From contig JACEVL010000078.1 in assembly GCA_020284085.1 (NCBI GenBank), forward strand, positions 1,201,501 through 1,265,500: 64,000 nt of DNA, read 5' to 3'. Positions 15,201 to 24,669 of the stretch are shown piece by piece (within the stretch, counting starts at the first letter, position 1; the number at the start of each line of letters is the position of its first letter). This stretch comes from Aporrectodea caliginosa. Lineage: Eukaryota; Annelida; Clitellata; Crassiclitellata; Lumbricidae. The position numbers were made by a program, and so were the translations under genes. The notes beneath the pieces are model-generated. The model saw only the letters and a program-made list of their open reading frames with translations, did not search any database and had not been told where the DNA came from.

Positions 15201-16224
15201 TGTGCTTTGTGGTGACTTGATTTAAAGGCATGTGGTTTAAATGTTTCTAAAAATTTATTCGACTTATGTAATCTATTTTTGTTCAAAAATTGATGGTCTT
15301 ATAGAAATTTTGTGATTTTGATCATACCAGGAGCAGGTGTAAGAGGTTACAAATATGCCCTCTACCTGGAAAAATTAAGTTATGTAATTCTGTTAAGCCA
15401 TTTTCATGGCTTCATTTATTTAAATTTATTTAAAGCATTTGTTATGAGTACGGTCAATAAATGAGGCAGAGGAGAATGTTTTCTAGGTACTGGTATAGAG
15501 TCTCGCAATATCATTAAACTGATATGTATCCAGAATTTATATATAGCGCCTTTAAGGTATCTTTCAACGGCAACCTTAGTAGAGAACTAAACTAAGTGCA
15601 TGAGCTTTGTTGCTTGTTTAAAGTTGCTTTGGCTATATTGGGTCCATGACCAGAGGTGAACTTGTCCCTTTCACTTGAGCTTAATAATGCTATGTCATGC
15701 CTTTCAGTGGTTGAGCCATATACTTGGAATGGCCTTACTTTCAATGTGTGCATTCTTCTGGCTAGGGATGCTGTAATGCAACTTTCACCAATAATTGAAA
15801 ACTGTTCTCTTGTTGGTGCTGGTCTGAGAGCACCTTTGGGGGAACGCTATATAAGTGCACTGAATGAGTGAATAGATATTCGTTTTATTTTCTGACAGGT
15901 TGACAGACCGCAACCAGTTACAATAGAAATATGGTAAATAATTAAATCAAAAACAAACAAAAAATCAGACAGGTGTGCAGTCAGGTGAGACCTAGGGCAA
16001 GCGTTTGTAAAGTATGACTGTAGATAGCGCAGTTTTTAGTAAGTACTACAGCATGACTGTAGATAGCTCAGTTTTTAGTAAGTACTACAGCATGATTTGT
16101 TTTCTTTGTTTTCAGTGGAGAAGGCAGCCAGTATTCGGGTAACAGCGACGAGCGTAATTTGGCAGCGATGGCTCGAGCAATCTCTGTTCACCCTGACACC
16201 TTCCGAGTCATGTACTTCGCTTGA
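243..16224 (+). CDS. AGO: Argonaute (Ago-clade), 5'-partial, 19 canonical coding exons
   Basis: Guide-RNA-directed RNA endonuclease/silencing protein of the cytoplasmic miRNA/siRNA pathway. Exons read from splice sites and protein similarity: 243-447, 1343-1463, 2139-2320, [optional 2845-2925], 3801-3934, 4612-4746, 5405-5492, 5944-6027, 6387-6450, 6817-6888, 7270-7317, 8018-8140, 8906-9039, 10019-10203, 10844-11003, 11677-11767, 12446-12775, 13863-13964, 14859-15058, 16116-16224. Phases match at every junction and give 854 complete residues; family members are about 860, so only a short N-terminal exon is upstream of the window. N domain is in exons 1-4, PAZ about exons 5-9, MID about 12-14, PIWI about 14-18. 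All four slicer residues are present: D at 11717 (GADVTHPP), E at 12515 (HRQEVIQEL), D at 12611 ([10 protein letters not shown]), H at 15006 (YYAHLVAF). The protein ends in the clade-typical MYFA. It is Ago-clade, not Piwi-clade. Gene identity is firm; the first acceptor (242) is less certain. Confidence 0.96.
868..1061. mobile_element. MITE with CAGTGGCGTAAC termini in Argonaute intron 1
   Basis: The left end CAGTGGCGTAACAAAGG and the right end CCTTCGTTATGCCACTG are near-perfect inverted repeats 194 bp apart, with C/G-rich runs inside and no coding capacity. CA..TG ends of this type are common in hAT-derived MITEs. The flanks (GGCTTGAT and GACATGAT) only weakly suggest an 8-bp target duplication. 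Confidence 0.7.
1525..1610 (-). repeat. LINE 3'-tail fragment
   Basis: Reverse orientation of the recurrent AAGGGG(C/T)GCTATATAAAT tail, next to (ATTC)n. The same tail ends the recognisable LINE fragment at 11165-11640. It lies in Argonaute intron 2. Confidence 0.6.
1896..1966. mobile_element. 71-bp palindromic MITE flanked by TTAA (copy 1)
   Basis: TTAACCCTTTAACGACGAGC at the left is matched by its exact reverse complement at the right, around a 31-bp core. TTAA at both ends followed by CCC is the arrangement of piggyBac-type insertions. Two more copies lie at about 25827-25905 and 49461-49531. Confidence 0.7.
2511..2580 (-). repeat. LINE 3'-tail fragment with (TAATTG)-type tail
   Basis: A short AT-rich microsatellite, then AATTTATATAGCG and a degenerate AAGCTACTTCTAGGACACTTC. 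This is the reverse of the common LINE tail and lies in Argonaute intron 3. Confidence 0.5.
2845..2925 (+). CDS. AGO: In-frame cassette exon of Argonaute (27 aa), partial duplicate of the next exon
   Basis: A perfect acceptor (TTGTTTTCAG) and donor (CG|GTAGGT) bound 81 nt that are open in the phase left by the exon ending at 2320. Both sides are phase 2, so inclusion adds 27 residues and skipping keeps the frame. It encodes [13 protein letters not shown] and then a glycine-rich stretch; the following exon (3801-3934) encodes [14 protein letters not shown] before the conserved [12 protein letters not shown]. The RSFF(T/A)PP segment is therefore present twice. Canonical Argonautes have it once, and the 3801 exon alone already gives a full-length N domain/L1 region with one residue fewer. 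The exon could be alternatively spliced or constitutive; the sequence alone cannot decide. Confidence 0.8.
3095..3231 (-). mobile_element. tRNA-derived SINE, family 1 (minus-strand copy)
   Basis: On the minus strand it reads an A-box-like start, then the B-box-like GGGGTTCAAATCC, then a body with CTATAATGAGTACACTGAC. It is the same family as 3322-3585, 49205-49460 and 54945-55225. It lies in the intron between the two alternative Argonaute exon-4 segments. Confidence 0.75.
3322..3585 (+). mobile_element. tRNA-derived SINE, family 1 (plus-strand copy)
   Basis: A pol III-like head (TAGTGGTTAGTGTGCTGG as A box, GGGTTCAAATCC as B box) is followed by the shared body (ATAATGAGTACACTGACCAT, GGGAAGATGAGACAG, CTAACACTTCATACCCATGG). 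It sits head-to-head with the copy at 3095-3231. Confidence 0.85.
4461..4593. mobile_element. 133-bp MITE next to the Argonaute exon at 4612
   Basis: The left end TACCGTATTTTCCGG and the right end GAAAATACAGTA, with CTATTAGTCGC against GCAACTTATAGTC inside, form imperfect terminal inverted repeats. The element ends 18 bases before the exon, so the acceptor's pyrimidine tract starts immediately after it. Confidence 0.75.
9238..9320 (-). repeat. LINE 3'-tail fragment with (AATC)n tail
   Basis: (AATC)n is followed by GATATAGCACCCCTTCAAGATATCTACTTAGAGGCGCTCCC split over the line, the reverse of the common LINE tail. It lies in the Argonaute intron 9040-10018. Confidence 0.6.
11165..11640 (+). 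mobile_element. 5'-truncated LINE 3' end (CR1/L2-like reverse transcriptase C-terminus)
   Basis: Frame-broken coding relic. One frame gives [13 protein letters not shown] and APVYLWDLY, and the next gives [26 protein letters not shown] and then [11 protein letters not shown] (shown in pieces). This is the order of the C-terminal end of CR1/L2-type non-LTR reverse transcriptases. It ends in AAGGGGCGCTATATAAATTG and a (GATA)n tail. It lies in the Argonaute intron just before the exon with the first slicer aspartate. Confidence 0.8.
12215..12415 (+). repeat. Degraded LINE 3' end
   Basis: The sequence resembles the last 200 bp of the 11165-11640 element (FLERLPSNL-like remnant), with GTCGGGAGTGCCTCTGAGGAG, GTGGCGCTATATAAAT and a GATTAC-rich tail. 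It ends 30 bases before the large PIWI exon at 12446. Confidence 0.65.
13020..13150 (+). repeat. LINE 3'-tail fragment with (GAAT)n tail
   Basis: GGTGCCTCTGAGTAGCTCTC, AAAAGGTGCTATATAAATTC and then (GAATGAAT). It lies in the Argonaute intron 12776-13862. Confidence 0.65.
13483..13617. repeat. Two-copy tandem duplication, 65-bp period
   Basis: The segment starting CTTGGCTGGTGTCTAAAACA is directly repeated with few differences. It lies in an Argonaute intron and has no coding sense. Confidence 0.85.
13625..13700 (-). repeat. LINE 3'-tail fragment
   Basis: (TTGTAA)-type tail followed by ATTTATATAGTGCTCTACAAG, the reverse orientation of the common tail. Confidence 0.5.
14226..14490 (-). mobile_element. 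tRNA-derived SINE, family 2 (minus-strand copy)
   Basis: On the minus strand it reads GGGGAGATGGTTGAATGG, then CGGGTTCGACACCCGC (a B-box stem-loop like that of a tRNA), then a body ending in TTTTAATTAATAAACATATA and an ATT-rich tail. A second copy lies at 20108-20316. Confidence 0.8.
15650..15875 (+). repeat. Degraded LINE 3' end
   Basis: A remnant of the (V)GPSxWNxLP segment reads [14 protein letters not shown], followed by GGAACGCTATATAAGTG and GAATGAGTGAATA. It is the same family as 11165-11640 and lies in the last Argonaute intron. Confidence 0.6.
16014..16095. repeat. 39-bp tandem duplication just before the last Argonaute exon
   Basis: Two copies of a unit starting ATGACTGTAGATAGC and containing TTTTTAGTAAGTACTACAGC, then the start of a third. 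The array ends about 20 bases before the last-exon acceptor at 16115. Each unit carries a donor-like GTAAGTA and an acceptor-like TTTTTAG. Confidence 0.9.
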
Positions 16225-17424
16225 TGACTTTCTATATATGTGTCTTAGCAAAGAACAATGCCAGCCCAGTACTGCAGCAGACCTGGCCACCTCAGTTTGG
16301 TTCTATTGCTTTAGCTTTGTGCGACGGTCGTATGGCAAGTCGTACGTCGTCTCGACAAGATACCTTGAGGTCTGCCTGCCTTTGATATTTTCCGATTTCT
16401 GCAATCGTGCACTGCGAAGTCAGTATTTGGCTGTAAATGAGCGGCCTCCGAAGGGTTTATTTACATGCAAAAGTCCTGCGGGACTTCGTTACGGCAGCCA
16501 CTCTGTCCTTGCATTATTCGATCGGGAGTAATTGTTGTTCAGTCACTGTGCTTGTATCTCTTAGTAGTTTTATTACCGTTTGTTGCAATTACGTATTTCT
16601 CACAGGAAACACTCGCTGTGTTGCGATGCGTGGCGTCGTCTGTGTGGTGTTTTTGTGGCCTGGGGTCTGCAGGTCCTTCTGCCAGTGATGTAAACGAACA
16701 AAGCGGAAACCTCTCAGTCGTAGATGCTGATGTTATGGTAGTGTTTAAGACAGCTATTTTGCTATCGTGGAGTTTGTTAGGAAGGTAGCTAGGTAATTTG
16801 TCTGCGATGTCGACTGCATGTTTGTAACATTTTCTTTCTGACGAGGGCGATGCTCGGCTGTGCGTTATGCTGCTGTTTCTTTAGATTCAGTTGACTTGCT
16901 GATTTGAAATGTGCTTCAATGCCAGCATGTAAAAAGTTGTCTCATTATGAGTCGAGGTTTTTGTTCTGCATGCATACTGGGTGATTTGATTGAAAAGGTG
17001 AGATGGGATCTGGTAAGCCGTTGCTTGGTCATTCTAAATGGAATTGAGCATGTTATGCTGTAAAGTTCTTGGTGACATGTTAGTGGTTTGCTTGTGAGGT
17101 ACTTTGGAATATTGGCTTAAGTTTCCAGTTTCTCTTGCTACATTAAACAAGAAAGGTGTTTACTTGCACCCTACTACTGCTTGTAACAGATAACTTTGGC
17201 CATTGGCAGTTGGAGTAGATGCCAAAGGAATCTGCCTGATATGCACATCTCTGCTGTCTTAAATTCCAGTTGTGAGTGTTTCTACTGTGTATAGTATCTT
17301 GACATTTACTGGTATATTTTAAGCGCCTTTCATGAACCTGTCAGAGGTGCTACAACATTGGTGTCTGACAGAAGTAACGGGTGCAACATAAGGCTTATGC
17401 TGCTTTTTCTGGGTGACCCAGAAT

Positions 17425-17732
17425 CAGGGTTGCCACGGATTCTGGAAAACCTGGAAAGTCATGGAATTAGACTTAAAAATTTAAGGCCTGGAAAAACAGG
17501 TGTTTTCCAAAAAATCCTTGAAAGTCATGGAATTTGAAAATAGCTAGGTCATGGAAAATGGAAAAATCATTAATGGACATATTTGTAATCATATTTTTAA
17601 ATTTCGATAAATATTACGTCAATAAAACAATTAGAAAGTGGGTCCTTTTCGTCAGAAATAAGTCATCACAGTCATGGGAAAAGGTCATGGAAAGTCATGG
17701 ATTTTTGTTTTATTAACCTTGTGGCAACCCTG
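17425..17732. mobile_element. 308-bp MITE, CAGGGTTGCCAC inverted ends
   Basis: It begins CAGGGTTGCCAC and ends with the exact reverse complement. The direct repeat CAGAAT lies on both sides (17419-17424, 17733-17738). Inside are repeated AGTCATGGAA / CTGGAAAA words. The termini closely resemble those of the larger element at 28331-29916, so it may be a non-autonomous relative. Confidence 0.85.
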
Positions 17733-18335
17733 CAGAATGAAAGTGGTGGAATTGTCTCCAGGTACAGCAGTCATTGTTTGACTGCACGAACAAACGAACT
17801 CATTCCGATGTCAATTGACAGTTCAGTTTGAAATGGTTGGGTTTAAGAGGGTTTAGGGAGATGTTATGGGCATTCACTACACTCCGTTAAAATAATGAGC
17901 CGTGCCACATCTTTTGGACTGCAGATATAGAGATGGGCTGTAACAGTACCTGGATCTGTCCTGAAGCCTTTGCAAGAGAGTTTAAGATACCAGGTAGCAT
18001 AGCTTCTGCCTAATTGCTGACTTATCATTAACTGTTATTATGTAGTTAAAGCTAGAGATGGGCCGGCAGTTGCTGATGACATCTCCAAAATCCATAGCAA
18101 TCAACTTAACAGATGGCCTTACGATCACATGCTTTTGATCTGTTGGCAAGTATCCTTCAGTTACAGTCAGGCAGTTAGAATGGCAGAGCTCTACTCATGA
18201 ACAACATGTTGGAGGGTTAAGGTAGGAACCAGATCCAGCAAGCGCAGGATGTTGAAGGTGGGAATGCGGATCAAGCAAGCACGATTTCGATGATGAGAGG
18301 ACAGATGGAGCGATCTCGACTTGGTATGTTATGAA

Positions 18336-18341
18336 AATAAA
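18336..18341 (+). promoter_or_regulatory. Poly(A) signal AATAAA, candidate for Argonaute
   Basis: Canonical hexamer on the gene's strand, 2.1 kb after the stop codon. No other gene evidence lies between them. Confidence 0.4.
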
Positions 18342-18360
18342 GTCTTCTGACTTACTTGAA

Positions 18361-20107
18361 TGGCATTAGTTGAACTCTTAATGAATCTTACCAGTGTTCA
18401 TCGATCAAATTGGAAAATATGTCTAGTGAATTTTTAAAGCTGCTTCTTTGTTGAACGTTTGCTGTTTACTGTCTGTGTTTTGCAATTTCTGTTAGTGGTT
18501 TGTGCGTTATGAACAAGTTAAGTCCTGTTAATGGCGGCTGTTGTGTTACTCAGTTCATGCCATGCTAACACAATGGTTAAAGAGTCTAATCATAGCCCTG
18601 AACAAGACCAGCTTGAATGATGAGTTTCAATGACCAAACCTTTTATATGTACTTAGAGAATGCTATAAAATGTTCAGTTACAGTTTCATGAATACATACC
18701 TACATATATCAATCCGTGCTTATTTTGATACATACGTACGTTTATAACTGAAAGTGAACATTTATATAGAGCCACTTCAAGAGAAACTAAATTGAGAAGA
18801 TCTCTGTGCTAGCGTAAACAATGTTAAAATGTCAGTAGGAGCACGAACATATGCATACGTACTAGTTATTCATTGGCCTCGGTTTTCAGTGATGGAGATG
18901 CATTTGGGCTGCTGTCACTCACTCCTGGACTTGGTGAATCGTTGACCGCTTTCATGCTTACAAATGGAAAGGGCTTCAATGCCATTCTGTGCTTAATCTT
19001 ATTGGGCAGCAACTGATTGACTGACCTGTGTGTATGCATCTGAGTTTATGCGTGTCAGAACATCTACTAGTTTTTAGGTATGGCTATCGGTGTAGGTGCT
19101 TTGAGATGGAAAGCCTGTCTTGTCAGTTTTGCAGCATTTCTGCATGTATTACAAAGCGTGGACTTGAGCCGAGAAGCAAGAACGGATCATGAAGTTGTAG
19201 ACTGCTTGCATTAGGTGTTAAATTGCATTGTTGTTCACAACTTCTGCTGCAGGGCATTAAATTAAATGTCGTTAGTGCGCATTAACAGTTGTCATTGTGT
19301 TTCATTGTTTACCTTATGATACCGCCTCCCAACAGTCACTTTCGCTGTGACCATTTCAAATTGTCGTCCTATGTGTGTGCATTTTTTTATTCCTTCATAT
19401 TTGTATCCAATAATGCTGGTGTTCTGAAGTATACCTGTGAGAGTGAGTCCCGATTATGAAAAACATGTTACTCTGTCTTAAAATTTGAATTTTTTAAATG
19501 TAAATTAAGAAGGTATGGCTATTTAAGGCATCGATCTGTAAAATTTCTCCAGTCTGTTGTTAATTTCATGCATGTGGTCGGTTTAAAATGCCTGTATGCT
19601 TCTTTGAAATGGAAAGAGAGTGGGGCTTTTGGACTGCTGATGTGCAACAATATTAATTGTATTTATTGGAATCATACAATGTCAGCGACACCTATAGAAT
19701 CCTAGTAAAATGAAGTTTTTGAAAATATGGGCATGGATGATGCTTTGTTCATATGTGTAAATCTATCTGCTTCCCTTCTGAGCTTGATATAATTTGCCAA
19801 ATGATGCCCGTTTCAGTTGCCATAGCTAGGTACAATTGTCTGTCTGTTGCATAGATGTTTTGTTTGTAATATTCATGGTGGCTGTTTAGCTAGGTAAGTG
19901 TCGAATCAATATCGACTTCTGTAGACAGTACTATGGCTTATAGCAAATTTTGATGTTAGGTTGATCATGTTAACCAAGAGATATAAGAGTTGCAAGGAAT
20001 GAGCTGTCTACGGTTGTTGGTGTTGTTTGATGATGATATTTGTGTTCGTACCACTTGTTTACCCTCAGCTCTTGTACATTCTTTGGTGACTGCCATGTAA
20101 TATGTGA
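18361..20107. other. No gene recognised
   Basis: AT-rich, with stop codons in all frames and no exon-like similarity. A short LINE-tail remnant lies near 18760-18790 (ATTTATATAGAGCCACTTCAAG). Confidence 0.5.
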
Positions 20108-20316
20108 CTCAGCCTTCAACTCTCTGGAGGGGGGTGGGGTGATTCTAATTGAGCAGTAGGACAGATGGGCACCTTGCAGGCTGCCATACAGTTAAATTCA
20201 ACTCCTGTTAAGCTTGCTATCATTTGTTACTACAATATCATGTAATCTTACCGCGTACTTGCCAGTTTCAATTAATAAAGTTTGAATTAATAGACGAATA
20301 TTATTATTATTATGTT
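20108..20316 (+). mobile_element. SINE, family 2 (5'-truncated plus-strand copy)
   Basis: It matches the body of the 14226-14490 element: CTCAGCCTTCAACTC, GCCATACAGTTAAATT, ACTCCTGTTAAGCTTG and AATTAATAAAG, with a final (ATT)n. The tRNA-like head is missing. Confidence 0.8.
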
Positions 20317-22299
20317 GGAAGTTAATTTCTAACTGTTGGTGTTTTCTATGCTAAGTAGAAAGGTTTTCCCTGTAAAATTCTTCTGGTTGCTTGAACTTAG
20401 CTGTAATACTTTCTCGGATTATGTCATATCCACAACTTGAGTTATCCATAACAGATCTCTGATTATCTGCTAAGAGACGGGGAGGATCGAACTACCTTTT
20501 CACTGTAAAGTTCTGCTTACTGGTAGTTTTTCTAAGGTCTGTCTCATTCTCTGAAGTTGAATGGGTGTTGACTTTATTTGAATGATGCTAAAGAAATTAT
20601 TAGATAAGACAGTTTGGATCTCTCTATTCTGATTTAGAAAGACATTTGTTCCTGTAATATGGATTTTCACAGTGTAATGCTGAATTTTGCTTTGGTTGTG
20701 TGTTTACTGGAGTTAAGTGTGTGACAGTATATGGCAAAAACTAGAGTCGGCCTGTTTCTGCCTTTGTTCTGTCAGTATCTAGAAACCATTTCATCTGTAT
20801 TCTTGTATCGGGTCGTGTGTTGCTGTTGAGTCCAGAGGAATCGAACGGTTGAACAATTTCTTTCTTTTGAAGTACGGTGCTGTTGAAGTCCTAGAACAAT
20901 GCTGAGGTTGAAGTAAATGTCACCCCAGTTTAGTGCTAATCATAATCTTTAAATTTTATAATTGAATTGAGATTGATAGAAATTCATTGATTACAATTGG
21001 AGTATTATTATCAGACAATGGAAATCGGTGTCGATGCATCAAGTCGTGTATAGATATTTTAATTATTCATTCATTTACAAGTTTGAGTCTCAGGTTTTCG
21101 TGTACAACAGATATCACACAGCCAGAGCAATAGATCTCTTAGCTATGGTGCAGGGCGGAATTTAATCTCGGTTCCAAGTGGCTTTAACTCACCCATCAGT
21201 CACATGCTGATTGTAAAAGAGATTCAAAGACCTTCTTATTCAATGTCTGGTGTTTATTGTTGCGTCATAAGGTGATTTATCTCGATTTATCCCTGGATTC
21301 ATGTGTGTGAAAATGTTGCAGCTAAGTAAGGTTGCATTTGGGATAGAAATTCTGGTTAGTTTGATTTTTTACAAATTGACTGTTGAAGTCTTGTTTATTT
21401 CTTTCTGCCATCGCATGTGAAAGGAATGTGTAGCCTGTGTATTTATCTCAAACAGGTATGAAAGAGTCAGGCGTAAGACTGGATGCTTTTATATGGTTGT
21501 CATAGGTGAATGAAGTGTGTTTGTCCGATGCCATGCACTGAGCTGTGCGTTACACGTGTAATGACTGAAATTGAGCATTCGTTCTGTTTGTGGATGAGTT
21601 TTTTCTGAACATACCTGAAACGGCTTTGCCTTGCATGTATATTTAGTTGCTGCTTTTGTTTTGTGTTAGCTTTTTTGTGAAATGGGCCAAGCCGAATCGT
21701 CAATAGTTTGTCTGTAGCGAGGAGAGGTCTGGGTGCACTCATTGCAGCTCTGCCGTGGTAAACGTCTTGCACTAAATGCACAGCTGACGTGAATTGTCAG
21801 ATGCAAGTTCTAACTAGGATTAAGCCATAACTTGCATCTTCAAAATAAATGCACGTGGCTTGGTTCCTATTTTGTTGTTGTCTCGTTCAGTTTGCTTAAA
21901 CTTTGAAATAGATTGAGGGCGTGCAGAGGTAAATTTATCACATGAAACTTGTTAATCCGGTGTATGAGAATGCTTTTACGGACGTCTTCACGGACGACCG
22001 TCACAGAAATCGATCGATGTTTTTGTTTACAGTGCAATGTTGCCTGGACCTTGCTTTGTTTGTTTTCTGGGCATTTAGGGCTTGACAGTTTCTCCTGCAT
22101 TTCTTTATATAGGCTGTGGGCAATGTAGAATCGGTGGTGAAATTCTTTGAAAGCTGGTGATATGATAACCGGTTGTAGTTGTTGAATTTGTGTCTCTTAA
22201 AGTTGTAGGAATGTTTGCTTGTGATGACCAGCTTGCTGGCAGACAAACAGGCTGATAGGACATACTGACCAAGATAGGTAGAGAAGTTCTCTCTGGATG
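20317..22299. other. No gene recognised
   Basis: Only short open stretches with no recognisable protein and no splice-framed exon candidates. Confidence 0.5.
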
Positions 22300-22460
22300 A
22301 ACCTGACTGACCAACCGAGTGACCAACTGATTTACTGAGTGACCAGCTGACTGACTGACCAAATAACTGACTGATAAACCAAATGACAATCAAAATGACT
22401 GCCGTCCAACCATCTGACTGACTGACAAGCCATATGACTGATCAACTGATTGTCCACTCA
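22300..22460. repeat. Degenerate (GACT/GACC)n tetranucleotide region
   Basis: A run of diverged TGACTGACTGACC-like words about 160 bp long. The open frame here on the minus strand is a product of the low-complexity repeat, not a gene. Confidence 0.7.
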
Positions 22461-24568
22461 AGTGACATAGTTAATGACGGGCAAAATAAAGGGTCATCTG
22501 AAACAGAGAAAGGAAGATAATGCCAGCAGACATTGTCTAATAGTAACGATTTAAAGAAAGCTTGTCTAGGGAGCATTTGTGTCTGAGTTGAGTTTTCCGT
22601 TTGGTCGTGTACGTGCACTGTGCTGTATAGGCTTGATTATTGTATGTGCTAGTAATTCCTGCACTTTGTGACGCTTGTTTTTTTAGTAATCGTTTAGACG
22701 TGTGTAGCGTAGATTTGTCACATAGCCTTGCCTTGTACTAGCGGATTTGGGTAAGCTGATGGTTCTACTGTTTGCTTTGCTTAGGCCGATTGGATCCCAT
22801 AGTTAATTTGCGTATCATCTGAGGGATGTTCTTTTCTGCTTATTCGCTGTGAATTAGGGATTCTTAATAATAATCTTCGTTTAATTTTGTGTGGAGTTTC
22901 TGCAAAATATACTGCCTATGTTTACATTCTTCCGTGATTGATTTGAATTGCCCAAGCCTCTGTACTTTTTGGCCGTGCTGGAGTCGGAAGTGCCTCATAG
23001 TAGTCCCCTTGAAGGGGTGCTATATAAATTTATTAATGAATGAATGTAAGGTTGCCTCTGACAGTCACATTTGTTGGCTCCACACTGGACCAATAGCTGG
23101 CCAGCAGTTCCCATCAGTGGGCCAGCTATGGGCCCAAGGGCCATTGCTGTGTGGAATGGGAACCTATGTGTGTGTGTGTGTGTATGTATATACCTCTTGC
23201 ATCTTATGCATTCCATCTCAGGTTGAGGAACATCTGAATATCGGATTGCATGGTCTCACTGCTGTATTTAGCGTTTGAGACTCCTAGCATTGCGCCATCA
23301 CGATTTCCATTTAAGGTGGCTGTTGTTTGTCTTGGGTTTAACAAACATTGCATTCCTTCCTGTTTTGGTGAATTGCTGCAGCCATGAACTTTCATCTGTG
23401 CACGGATTTTGTTCAATTCATCAGTCAGTTTGTATTCAATTTGAGTGTCAGATAACAATCTGTTTATAATAACAAATTAGGGTTAGAAGATGACCGGAGT
23501 GTTTAGCCAACCCTCAGAGGCAGCTGATTATCTATCCACTTGAGTTTCTTAGTCCTGGAATATGAAGACACATGGTTAGCACTCTCCTCTTGCTTGCTAT
23601 CTGATCTTCCCATGGAAAGTGCAGTCAATTTGCCTGTTCTGTAGCCAAGTTCATTGCATTGCTCCAGTGCAACAGAAATATGGAAATATTAGTTCTGCAT
23701 TGAGTTAGTGAAAAGATTGTAAACAGCCGATCAGACATACATGGATGAGCTCTGAGATCTTCAACTAACGCATCTTTGCAACTGTAACAACTCACAATTT
23801 ACGTTGGATATCTGCCCAAACGCTTGAATACCACCGATTCAACGAACTGCAGCATTTAAGACAAATAGCTAGCTTATGGGAGTAAGCCCTGCAATGCATA
23901 GATGGCTTTTTTTATCAATCCTACACCCAGTGGTTAACTTCATCCAGGTTTTCCCCAGCGGATCTGAGATCCGGCACCTTGGATTTGAAGTTCACCACCT
24001 GAACTATGAGATCCACCACCGAAAAGAGGTTACCTATCATCTAAATGTGTGTTTGGTTATAGTAATCGACCGTTTGCATCTTTTTTTCACAAATGTTATG
24101 TTTTGTCTGAATATCGGTTAAAGATTCGCCAGATCTTTTCTGGTTTTAGATGTGCAGAATTTTTAGATACACCACCTCTGGATGAGCAATTTAACTACTG
24201 CCTACAGTATATAAGATTGCATCTGAGTTGTAGCGGAAGGCATAGGTCGTGTTCAAGTGTCATTATCCACCTCAGGTAGTACCCTAGTCTAAAAGCTACG
24301 GCCAAAGTTCTCACTGACCTGCTTCGTACTGTACGCGACATTCGTGCATCCCATGGTGCTTCTGTTTTTTTAGATTTTATTCAGTGTTGTTTCTGCTATC
24401 ACTTGTTGCTTTTTCTCATTTAAACGGAGAATTATTTGAGAACTTCTAAAGATTTACCTGATTTCCTCCAAATATTCCGTGAAACAGAAGTTGCATTTTG
24501 TGAATAATTAAGGAAGAGGTGTTTAATAAGTACTGTTTGTGCATTTTTGGTCTTTTTGATGTCGAGTC
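22461..24568. other. No gene recognised; contains a LINE tail and a (TG)n tract
   Basis: A LINE tail lies at about 22980-23045 (GGAAGTGCCTCATAG, GAAGGGGTGCTATATAAATT, then AATGAATG), and a short (TG)n at about 23167-23185. No coding sequence is recognised. Confidence 0.5.
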
Positions 24569-24669
24569 AATGCCAGCATGAGTTGATACCAGCATAAGTT
24601 GATACCAGCATAAATTGATACCAGCATAAGTTGATACCAGCTTAAGTTGATACCGGCACAAGTTGATAC
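24569..24669. repeat. 16-bp tandem repeat, about 6 copies
   Basis: Unit AAGTTGATACCAGCAT with a few substitutions per copy. Confidence 0.9.

Larger units (their letters stand above)
16225..18360 (+). other. AGO: Candidate Argonaute 3' UTR
   Basis: Non-coding sequence follows the stop codon. The first convincing poly(A) signal is AATAAA at 18336-18341, which would give a UTR of about 2.1 kb, ordinary for animal Argonautes. A MITE (17425-17732) would lie inside it. Later AATAAA words (near 20276 inside a SINE, near 25699) could serve longer transcripts. The end is inferred from the signal only. Confidence 0.4.

Noticed and set aside
16097..16531. 144-aa frame overlapping the last Argonaute exon
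   Set aside because: It is in a different frame from the Argonaute exon, which is fixed by the MYFA ending; the extension has no similarity.
22001..22393. 130-aa minus-strand frame with SVSQSVGHSV-like repeats
   Set aside because: Encoded by degenerate GACT/GACC repeats; no domain, no splice context.
24569..24669. CRISPR-like array
   Set aside because: Units are contiguous 16-mers without spacers, in an animal genome; a simple minisatellite.
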